Assembly (NCBI RefSeq): GCF_051401765.1
Contig: NC_135071.1
Coordinates: forward strand, 13,060,961 to 13,124,960
Direction of reading: 5' to 3'
Source: Calliopsis andreniformis
Lineage: Eukaryota > Arthropoda > Insecta > Hymenoptera > Andrenidae
Length of the DNA stretch: 64,000 nucleotides
The notes beneath the pieces are model-generated. The model ran no database searches. It saw nothing but the letters and a program-made list of their open reading frames with translations, and was not told the origin of the DNA. Of this stretch, positions 54,901 to 64,000 are shown one piece after another (within the stretch, counting starts at the first letter, position 1; each line of letters opens with the position of its first letter). A program made the translations under genes and the position numbers.

Positions 54901-57320
54901 ATACGCTCGGTACAGTAACAAAGCTTCCAAAAAGATTCGATATTAAATAAGATTTGTTACTGATGTGCTGGAATCAGACAAAAGTGTCCGTCCTTTTAAA
55001 CAGGAGTGCTTCGTCATTAATCATAACGTGAATAGTCGAGACATAAGTGCAAGAGTAATTCTCCGTTCAGTCTAGCATACTTCATTAGAATCGTCAATTT
55101 TAATAATGACGAAAGTACGAGAATAATAATTTCGGCCGCGTACCTTGCACACTTCCCTAATATCTTCTTCATTTTCTACTTGCTTAATGATGTCGATCGT
55201 TATTCGAACCACGGTACCGTGAGATATATAATTATGTATGTCGAAAAGAAATACGTCACATGAAGAATTATTAGGGCTGTTGTCTATAATATCGGAGATT
55301 TTTATGCGGGGTGGAAAGCTTCGTTTCATTTGAATTTCAATTTCGAATAGAGGCTTAAGTTCTTTTACGTGAACACGACTGATATATTTCACGCCTGTCT
55401 TCTTCAAATTTTTTCAATAGCGGTGAAGCACTCAGGACCATTGTCTCGCCTGTTCGAACGGGCTTGAAGACTTTAGCTCTTGAAATATTTCAAGTAGACA
55501 GTGGGAACTCCTCTTTAATTATTATATTTCGAAGATTCAAATTCTACCAGTACTTAATTATGAATTATATCAATGAAAATACTTTTACAAAATTATGGAA
55601 TTAGGTGTTTTTTAAATAAAATATTGAAATTTATTGAGATATGTGTGGTTGTAAGGCAAATCAGTACAAATGACAGATTTTTATTACCGAGAAACAGAGG
55701 ATCGAAGTTTTAAAATTTCTGTTTTAAAATTCTGTATTATGTACTTTTATTTTATACTTATGTCTTCTGTTAAAAATATAAATTCTATCTTGCAAATTTC
55801 AGTTAAGATGTAAACTCAAATTTTGTGAAAATACGATTTACGTTGTCTTGCATTATAACCATAGAAATATTCAAGTGATGCGAGGGTGAAAGTTATAGGT
55901 TAAATCCCGAATTGTAGAAAGCCATCTGGATGCGATCAGTATGAAATTCATCTCGAAGCTACGTATTCTCCTTTCGCTTGGTCGGTAAATGCTTGGATTG
56001 GCATTATCCCGCATACCACAAGCTGTTTGATATCGACGAATAAAATACTAAGAAGTCACACGGGAGAATATTCCAAGATATTGAAATTTTTTCGAGCGTG
56101 CAAAAATGTATCAACCGTCCGGAATTTAAATCCCTTTTCTATTCGCATCATTTTTACTCGATGAAAAATATTTCTCTGGGTTTTCTTGCAAATCCCCAGA
56201 TATTAAAACGCACAATACCGTGATTTTCGCGATGGTATTCCGATGATCCTATTCCACATGCTTCAAAAACTTTCTCTTTTATTGCATTTCAATGCGAACT
56301 GTGATATTCATTTTAAATATTTTTGAATATACACTTAATTCAATTTCAAGAAATGCTTTCCTTGTATGGTTTATTTTAATTTAACACGGATCTCTAACAA
56401 AAATTTTCATTAAACTTCCACTCTTAAAAAAAGCTCTTATTTAAAAAATAATTTTTAGATTTTACACTTATACCAAAGATACTGCTTTTATAATCATCTT
56501 CTTTTAAATAGGTTTATCTAAGAAAATGCATTATAACAGATACATACACTTCTTGCGTGCTAAAAATTTAAAAAAATTGTAAGTAAAGCTTTTAAAAGAA
56601 TTCCTTTGAAAATAATGTATTGTTTATACACTGAGTTCTCACTTCTGGAACCACTTCCAGTTTTTTATATGCACTGCAGTTTTTACACTTTTTTTTCAAG
56701 GAGCTAATTACTGTGTAAAAACGGAATCGAGTATGTTTTTAACAAAAATAAAAAGTAAAATGTTTCTTAAAATGCTTAATTCTTTCAGTGCCCTTATAAT
56801 CTTGAGAAATGACTTCATCAGTCGGTAAGATATCCGATACGTTTCTCATGCAAACACTGACTCTGTTATCACTAGGAAAAAGAATATAAAAAAAGTAGTT
56901 TTTACAGTTACTGTAGTTGAAAATATTATTGAATTTCTTTTCCAAAAAACTTTCATATCGATTTTTAATTTGCACATCGAATCATTACGATACTAGAATG
57001 TGACAATTTTGATAAAATTTCCGTATTATCATTAATTATCGATTTTTGAAACTATCAATTATATTTTTTTAGCTATCAGTGATCATAATTAAACAGGTTC
57101 GCATCGAATCCGAGTATACCGCATTGCACAGTCTTTTACGCGGTTTACCACGGCGCGTATGCGCGTCAAACTTTCATATATACCGGGTGTACAAAGTTTG
57201 CATCGCTGAGAAACAAAATACTAGCTTACTTCTGTGACATCCTATTACTCCCCAAATATATTACTTAAAATATAATAACAACAGATACATCACAATTTAA
57301 TGATGTTAAAACCAACTAAA
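51938..57320. other. AT-rich region upstream of Axin
   Basis: About 5.4 kb with no gene I can identify. A GC-richer patch at about 52190-52500 and a smaller one at 53450-53535 may be Axin promoter or non-coding first-exon sequence. An unassigned frame lies at 55072-55407. CTCF-like TAGATGGCACC occurs at 54265-54275. The remainder is low-complexity AT-rich DNA. Confidence 0.5.
55072..55407 (-). CDS. Unidentified ORF or exon, about 111 codons
   Basis: I do not recognise it. The frame is open for 111 codons and has the mixed charged and aliphatic composition of real protein (RVHVKELKPLFEIEIQ, FDIHNYISHGTVVRITIDII). The frame has no ATG at its 5' edge (it opens with TTG), but an internal ATG occurs at codon 27 (MKRSFPPRIKISDI). 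A strong donor-like AAG|GTACGC lies near 55144, so it may be an exon ending in ...EEDIREVCK. No clear acceptor pairs with it. It could be part of a small gene on the - strand upstream of Axin or a chance frame. Confidence 0.3.
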   Translation of the reverse strand: MKKTGVKYISRVHVKELKPLFEIEIQMKRSFPPRIKISDIIDNSPNNSSCDVFLFDIHNYISHGTVVRITIDIIKQVENEEDIREVCKVRGRNYYSRTFVIIKIDDSNEVC

Positions 57321-58960
57321 TTTCAGAGCCGAATCGTAGGAGGTACAAACACGAGGGCGGCAGAAGGTCAAAGAAGGGAAAGAACGGTTTCCATTGGGCG
57401 AATTCTTCCGAACATATTAACATTTCCAGATGCTAGCGATACTTTTCTTGCCGAGAAAAAGTGATCGAAGAAATGGCAAGTATTTTGGAGTCACAGGTTA
57501 GATGGCGAGGCGAGGGAAGGGCCCCAGCTCTCAAAGAGCGTGCTTCGCCGAGCGAGGCGTTCCGAAAACCTGTAATTACGGACCCGACGTACATCAAGCG
57601 ATGCCGCCAACCGCCAGCCACCAGCCGGCGAGGTCTGTGTCTTCCGTCTCCCTTTTTGCCTTTTTCTCTCCTTCATCGCCTTCCTCGTCTTCCTTCTGCC
57701 TTTTACCTGTACCGTCCCGTTCGTGGCTTTCTTTCCACCGTCTCTGTTTCCGTCCCTCCTTCTCGCTCGTGCGCGCCCGCGCGTTCGCACACGTTCGCTC
57801 GTTCGCTCTTCCTTCGTTTTCTTTTCCCTTTTGTCTCTCTTTCGTTCTTTCTGTCCACTTTGAGCGGCCTCCCTCTTCGACTCCAACAGCGGTCCACCTT
57901 ATTTGACCCTTCCCCCCTCCCCGACGTCGCCCTCCGTCTCTCCTTGATCCGCGTCCAAAGGGCTCTCCGATTCCTCTTTTATTTTACCCTCTTACTTTAC
58001 TTACTTACTCACTCTCAGTTTCTTTCTACTTCTTCTCCATTTCTTCCTCCACTTCTTCCTTTTAACCTTCTCCCCTCGCTCCCCCTTTCTATGTCTCCAG
58101 CTCTTCTTCCTCTTTTTCACAACTTAGATTACCGTGTCGTGTCGGCAATCCCAGCTTGCCACTCGGAACTGTCCGAGAAACAGTCCTGGAGGGGGGAGGA
58201 AGAGTGACATCCCTCGGTCTTCCCTTTATTTCTTTGCTTCAGTCCTCTGTTTAACGTTTCGACGTCTTTCTTTTCTCAACTGTTTGAACTTGGAAGATTT
58301 TCTCTGTGTTCCTAATTGTACTCTGCACTATCTTTCGTGGAATCTGTTGCTGCTCCGTCGGTAATGTCGCGTCATGCGCAAGTGGCAAGCGCCCCTGCGT
58401 ATCGAGTGTACTCTCTATTGAAGATGGGAAAGCTCGCCAATGGCTCCTGGTTTTCGATGGCGTGCGGTTGGAGATGTCGCGCGTTTGATAAGGTACCGGT
58501 AAATTGAAGCCATTCGCGAGATCAGCAGCTCAAAGAAATCTCAGTACGGCACTGGGCAATCCGAAGCTCCTCAAACGAGAAAAGCACACATGGCGCTCAT
58601 TCAGCTAACCCTTTCAACTCGTCCTCTCTCTTTCTTCTTCTCTTTCCCTCTTCCGTCGCGGTACCTGTAAGTTTTCTACCGACCCACCCGACGATCCTTC
58701 TCATGCGTCACCTTCTTCCTTCCCTTGCCTTCAGGTCGCACTGTTTCAACCTCGGTGAAATCTTTTACGCGGCCAACCGAGGAACTGTCTCAGACGACTC
58801 CTATGCTTTTCTTACGGCCACCATTTAAATTTCCACATGGATTTACAGAGCATAATTCGAATTTTTTATCTTCCTCGACTCTCCATTCGTTCCTACACCG
58901 CTGACTCCCACCTTTCCGCGCGGCAGACAGTTACGAAACTTTCGTTAGTGCGACCGCAGA
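57321..58960. other. CpG- and pyrimidine-rich island
   Basis: Composition changes sharply here: high CpG, long CT-rich tracts (about 57640-58110) and many TTCC and CTTC words. Such islands in bee genomes often mark promoters and long 5' leaders of regulatory genes. Candidate small exons sit at 57430-57496 (acceptor CATTTCCAG, donor GTTAGA, 22 open codons) and 58364-58492 (43 codons ending at donor AAG|GTACCG). Neither can be assigned to a family. Long open frames here on both strands follow from the composition. Confidence 0.4.
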
Positions 58961-60429
58961 GATCTCTGATCCTTCATTTGGGGGAAATTTTAGGAAAGTT
59001 CTAAGGCTAAGCTCGAAGTAACAGATTGCATCGGAAATGGACGCTGGAACGGTTTGGATTATTTCTCTGTTTCTTGACCTTCAAACTCGACGTTGCGTGA
59101 ATCGAACATGCAATTATGTTTTATAATTTTGCCATGATTGTTTGAAAATAACTAGAGCAGTTAATGCGATAGTTTTAGCGGCACTATTGTCATTTAAACA
59201 TACGTACATGAATAAATTAGAAGAAAATGAACTTAGACTTAGTTCTAATTTTATGCATAATAAAATACAAATGTATACACTGAAGATAATAACGAAACGT
59301 GTTCTGCTATTTATCTTCTTAATAATCGTTAGCAAAATATTTGTTACAGACAACAAGTGGAAGTGGGTGTACGTTAAACGGAATGTTACCACTTATATCG
59401 ACCCTCGCCCCGATTCGTTAACTTTTTGCTCCGCAAGTTAAGGGAAACCAGAAATTAATTTGGGAGGTCGTCATTACGACTAAATAAAACTTTCTTTAGG
59501 GGCACCAGCATACACGCGGAATCTATATTTCCACGATCTCCAATGCTTATATATAAAAATCCTTATGTCTCATGTACAAATATTTTTTTTGTGCTAAAAA
59601 CGCTAAAAAAAAAGAAAAAAATGAAAACCATTTCGTACTTAATTAGGCAACGACTATTTTACACTTTCACACAAATGTACTGCTAGTAACATAACCTATA
59701 ATTGGTTTTACGCATTTTTCCCCAGGCCTGCAATTAATCAAATTGGTGACGCATTTATGTTAGGCTACAACTTTTTGACCAATCGTAAAAATCGATATAT
59801 AATAAACATATTCTTAAGCAAGTATTCCTATCTACTGATTCGACAAGTTCGTGACTGACAGATGAACGGGACCAAAAATATCGATACGTTACGGTTAGTC
59901 GGTAATCAACATCCGACAAGGAGCAGAGTTTCCTTATCAACCGGTATCGGTCAAGAGAGATTCTTGACAATGACACGAAGAGGGCATTGATCAACCCTTG
60001 CCCCGTCTGAGGGCACTTATGACCCTCGAAGTTAGGGTTAAGAAACGCCTGTATAGACCCCAGCCCGAAGCATTCAGAACAGCGAAGAGTGGACCGTGCA
60101 ATCTTAATACCATGGAACGGGTATTCTCTTCCAGAGACACAAAGGAAACCTATACTGTATCGGCTCTCCATTGGATATGATTATCAATTTAATAATGCAG
60201 GGGAGAAAATGGAAGAAGGGGGCAATATTATCAGGTCAAAACGGAAATGATTCCGATCAGGCCCATAAACGCCGGCTTCTAAAGTCTTTTGAAGCACCGA
60301 CAAGGATTTGTTGGTGAAAGACCGAGCGGAAACGGTCAAAGGCGTGTCACCGTTATCGCCAGATGACTTTATGTAGTGGTATTATGCCTCGCGAGCTGCG
60401 AATCTTTCAAAGAAACTTCTAAGGGACCG

Positions 60430-60510
60430 CTCTCGGCCGGCAGCTACACCGACCGTCGGTCGTCGACCGTCACGACCGCCCGCGACCGTCGACCGCCGGC
60501 CCTCGACCAT
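60430..60510. repeat. GC-rich CGACCGTC-type short repeat
   Basis: The stretch reads as successive variants of CGACCGTC (ACCGACCGTCGGTCGTCGAC, then CGTCACGACCGCCCGCGACC and so on). It also forms inverted pairs such as CCGTCGG. It is a strong local departure from the AT-rich background. Confidence 0.65.
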
Positions 60511-60780
60511 CGAGGCTTACGAGAATGTTCACTGACGTATCAAGATTCCTCGTTGCCCCGCCTTTCTCCTCTTAATTTCGATTGACCTTCACTCGTTACC
60601 TCGGATCAGCATATGCTTCCAATTACCTAACGTCAGTCTCGTCTTAGTTCTACTCTTTAGAGAAACCACTAGCTTCCGAATCTAGGGAAATTGAGAAATT
60701 TGGTGGCGTAGTACCCCTGCTTGTGCTTGTTAGACTGTACCAATGAAAATGAAGATATTTTTTAAAAATTATTGTTGGGG

Positions 60781-60904
60781 TACAGGGTGATCGGTTTAAC
60801 TGGAAACCCTCTAATGGATGTTGGCAGTACTTAGAAAGCTAACAGTATTTAGAATAAATGCTGCCAACACTCGGAGGGTTTCCAGATAAATTGATCATCT
60901 TGTA
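60781..60904. mobile_element. Palindromic MITE, family C
   Basis: The left end TACAGGGTGATCGGTTTAAC continues TGGAAACCCTC. The right end on the other strand is TACAAGATGATCAATTTATC then TGGAAACCCTC. Both arms continue to TGTTGGCAG, about 45 bp. The length is 124 bp with no ORF, and the element probably folds into one long hairpin. TA lies at both borders. Confidence 0.8.
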
Positions 60905-61480
60905 TAGGTGGTCACTAAAGTATTTAGTTATGTTATTTGTTAAGGAAATATTGTGTATTAATGTGAACTTAATGGAGAAAATAAGTTGAAATCTAGTTTC
61001 AGTAAATATTAATGAAGCGCTGGTTTTGAGTGTATATAAATAATAAATAGATGAAGTTTCTTCTGCTATATCAAGAAACTGGATAGTTTTATCAAAATTG
61101 TATCACTTTTGAATTTTGGTGATCAAGTCGATTTGCAACTAGACAAATTTTCAATCCTGATACTTTGTGTGTATAGTATTTTTTTAGTGTAAGTAAAATT
61201 ATGGTTGAATTAAGAGTAAAGCATTAAAAGTAAAGCTAGTGAAATTTGCTTAATTTTTTGAATTCATCAATTTAACACTTAACGTAGTATTTCGCAATAC
61301 CAGTGCAAGAAGTAGAAAAACGTATATGCTATTTAACGTCCCTTTCATGGTTATTACCAACTTTCAAACTAAAACTAATACCTTGCTTCCGTAGCGATAC
61401 ATCGATACGTTCACTTCGCTGGACATTCTTCATATTTACGTTTCGTTTAACTGTGTATATTTTACATGCCTCCAAGGCGA

Positions 61481-63010
61481 AAATTTGTTTACGTTTTACT
61501 TGAGAAGTCCACAAACCACGCGCACACACTCGTTCCAGAAAATCGAATCGCCGCTGCACTTGTTGATTTGTAGTTCCATGAAAATCGTATCGAAAAAGTA
61601 CGGTTTAGAATTCGAAAGTTCCTTTGTACGCGAACGACATCTAGCAGGACGGGGTGGAAAAATCACAATTGTGGTTCACACGCGGAAGAACTGCGTCAAT
61701 CTCGCAGGAACTATAGTTTCCAGGTGATCGGCAGGAAGTCTCAGAGACGGAATTCGTCGAATAAAAATATCCAAGTTATCCTGAACACCGTATACTTCTG
61801 GCAGTTCGCCTCGGTCCGTTTTGGCGCTTCTTTTTGCTTTGTTTACAGTCGCGCATCTCACGAGATAAGCGAAGCGGAACGCGACACGTTTCTTCAAAAT
61901 CATTTGCCATGCTTCCATGAGATGACAGTCGCATCGGCGCACTTTATTTTCACGAAATCCTTCGAGCGAGACGAAACTGGTATCCACTGGCGTTACGTCG
62001 AAGAAATTCCGAATTTCAAATGAGGTTATGGCTGGTCACCTTTAAATTCATAAATATTAAAAATAAAGTTCTATGAAACATTCAACGTTCCCGCGCTCGC
62101 TCGGCGAAACATCACAAAGTTCTCGCCGTGCAAAGGATTAGCAGGAACCGTGTTCGTGTTTGCGAAACATTTTTGCCCACGCTGGGAACGTTACGCGCCA
62201 TTACTTTCGCAAAATCTCAGCTTCTCATTTCGGATTACGTTTACGAGCAGCGTTCGTGACAACGTCGCTCAAATTTCCCACCGATTTCCATATCGTTCGA
62301 TGCACACATACGTCTTCTAGTAAAGAAGAATATATTTTGGAACCACTATCTGCGAGCGTACTTTGTCCACTTCCGTGAAAGATCGAAGAGATTGCACGTC
62401 CTCTCGTCACAGTCGCAAGCGCGCATTGGTTCAAAATATTTCGATGAAAAAGCGCACGTTGTTCCGAACGATCGGTCCCACTTGGTTGTGTCGATAATTA
62501 TTCGAATACATCTATCCATTCACCGCTAAATTTCAGTCACAAACAAACGGCCGAGCGCGACGCAGCCGTGTCCACGATTCGATTAAAAGCGTTCGTCGGT
62601 ATTTTCCCGATCACTGGACGTGGACTTTATTCGGTGGAATCTTTTTCGTTCGTACCGAATCGGTGAAACGAGCACAAAAACAGGGGCTGAAGGAACGGCT
62701 CGGTTGAAATGTGAATACGACAAAGGATGCCGAGGAAGACCTGTACCCCTTACAACGTACACGGTAAGACTGAAACTACACAGTGACCGTAGAGCCAAGG
62801 GAGAGCGAGCATTATCTCTCTCCCTCGCTTTCCTCCTCGCTCTTACACCGTCCTTCTTCCTCTTCTTTTCTTCTTGCTCTGCCACACCTCCCTTACGGCC
62901 ACAACTGCCTCTCTCCCTCTCCCTCTTTCTCTCGCCAGGCCTTCCCTCCCTCTCTACCTCCCCCGACCATGGTGGACGGAGGACAAAAAAGTGGTAGGGT
63001 CCAGGTATAA
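61481..63010. other. Second CpG-rich island, possible 5' region of a + strand gene
   Basis: CpG-dense DNA, with a CT-rich tract at about 62810-62965 just before a well-placed ATG. The ATG at 62969-62971, in context CCGACCATGG, opens 12 codons (MVDGGQKSGRVQ) that end exactly at a donor CAG|GTATAA (63002-63004). This is what a pyrimidine-rich leader with a first coding exon would look like. No later exon of the gene is visible in the window. Confidence 0.35.
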
Positions 63011-64000
63011 GGGCAAATTCTGAGCTATACTATATAGCTATCCATGCTTTTAAAACTCTTGCGGAAGCGCGAGGATTTTCACGAATTCAAGCAAGTAGTT
63101 GGCCAAAGCGACGACAATGATGGTAATCCGAGGAGTTGCAGATACTTATCGGTGAAATTCGAATGAAACCGGAAGTGCTTCGTGAAAGTGATAGGGTGTT
63201 TGAGACTTTTATGTTGTTTATGCTTCTCCTGGAGGTGTTGAATCTTCGAGAGACTGTGGAGGATCTGAACTATGAATATGGAACTAAATTGCAATGCATG
63301 AAACATGTTTTATACATGGTGTAATTGTTTATGGAGCAATATTAATAACAGCGATAACATAAAGTAGAATATGAGATGCACTACCTGGGTCAGTTTTTCA
63401 AACAACCTGTTCTCACGACATTTATTTTACTGAAAAGATTAACGGTGTCATACTGAAAACCGAAATCGGTAATGCTGCGCCATCTAGCGTTGCAGAACGT
63501 TACTACTACCGATTGGTGCCCCATTTATACTTCTCTATGATTTTTATATTCAAAGTATTTAAATATAAATCGAACAATTTGTAAAATTTACTCAACTTAA
63601 GATTGGAAACTCTACAAGATCTGTTGGGCGTTTTAAGCAAAATTTATGTGATGAAAGAGTACGTATTTTCTCCTCAACGTTATCTTTACGCAAAAAGACT
63701 TTTAAACCTGAATTAAAGGGATTCAAATGTCTACTTAAAGACGTAAAAGCTCCTGACGTAAAAGTTTGAAGTAAAAGGAAAATCTCCGTCTATCGTCAAC
63801 CCTTGTCCGATCCAGACGATTTCCTTAATTCCGTGTTCAATGAAACTCGATTGAAGTCGCTGCCAAACGACCATTTGCCTTCAGGTAAATTACAAGCCGC
63901 CGTACTGACTTATCCTATCCAGCCATTTTAACTGCAACCTTCCCGTGACGTCTGACACAAGACAATTAACAGAGCGACGATTTCCATGCTCCGGATAATA
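63011..64000. other. Right-end non-coding DNA
   Basis: No gene recognised. An open frame at 63136-63324 overlaps one on the other strand (63079-63306), and neither has features. A CTCF-like core occurs at 63477-63489. If the candidate first exon at 62969-63004 is real, this is the beginning of its intron. Confidence 0.45.
63477..63489 (-). promoter_or_regulatory. CTCF-like core motif
   Basis: On the - strand CGCTAGATGGCGC matches the widely conserved CTCF core (AG-R-K-GGC-R preceded by CT). The flanking positions do not all match. It is a motif match only; a 13-bp word of this kind can occur by chance. Confidence 0.3.

Larger units (their letters stand above)
58961..61480. other. Intergenic DNA between two CpG-rich islands
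   Basis: Mostly AT-rich, except a moderately GC-rich stretch at about 59830-60560 without a credible coding frame. Within that, 60430-60510 is dominated by repeats of CGACCGTC-like words. A palindromic MITE lies at 60781-60904. No RNA gene was recognised. Confidence 0.5.

Noticed and set aside
55072..55407. Reading the frame as a C2 or OB-fold domain
   Set aside because: The alternation of strands and charges is suggestive, but no motif of either family is present.
57491..57886. 131-codon Arg/Lys/Glu-rich frame on the - strand
   Set aside because: It is the reverse of the same pyrimidine tract, so the basic composition is a by-product of purine-rich sequence.
57461..58207. 248-codon frame rich in Leu, Ser, Pro and Phe
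   Set aside because: It follows from CT-rich composition; competing long frames exist on both strands and no domain is visible.
62620..62997. 125-codon + strand frame
   Set aside because: It is driven by the CT-rich tract and overlaps another frame and one on the opposite strand; only the last 12 codons of a different frame look interesting.

Overview
The window is nuclear DNA from an insect, most probably a bee. It is AT-rich, its coding exons are short and more GC-rich, and introns have GT-AG ends. The ribosomal protein L32 (rp49) chain is close to what I remember of the honey bee protein. The bee assignment is an inference from protein similarity and composition, not from a search.

Five protein-coding genes can be modelled exon by exon, and the splice phases agree throughout. 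From left to right: (1) a sorting nexin 8 (SNX8) gene on the + strand, 255-18963, whose first exon lies left of the window and whose first visible intron is 13.1 kb; (2) a HECW-type HECT ubiquitin ligase on the - strand, 27722-22114, 1276 residues, tail to tail with SNX8; (3) RpL32 on the + strand, 29797-30529, head to head with the HECW gene; (4) an SLC26A11-like sulfate/anion transporter on the - strand, 34376-31248, 665 residues, tail to tail with RpL32; (5) Axin on the - strand, 51869-48074, 824 or 817 residues, with tankyrase-binding, RGS, GSK3-binding, beta-catenin-binding and DIX regions in the usual order.

The rest is non-coding or unassigned. The 13-kb SNX8 intron holds most of the repeats: palindromic MITE-like elements, a hAT-like element with 14-bp inverted ends, and an 18-unit minisatellite. 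The 13.7 kb between the transporter and Axin is AT-rich, with a tandem duplication, two strong hairpins, two GC-richer islands and an unidentified 138-codon ORF. The 12 kb right of Axin is AT-rich to about 57 kb. It then changes to CpG- and pyrimidine-rich islands (57.3-58.9 kb and 61.5-63.0 kb) that look like promoters or 5' non-coding exons of genes lying outside the window.

The genes do not form a pathway cluster. SNX8 acts on endosomes, HECW on protein ubiquitination, RpL32 in the ribosome, the transporter in a membrane and Axin in the Wnt destruction complex. I saw no CRISPR array, tRNA, rRNA or viral insertion. The most unusual signals are the HECW gene without the C2 domain known from the vertebrate proteins, several unrelated palindromic elements that share the terminus ACAGGGT, and a pre-miRNA-like hairpin at 37.56 kb.
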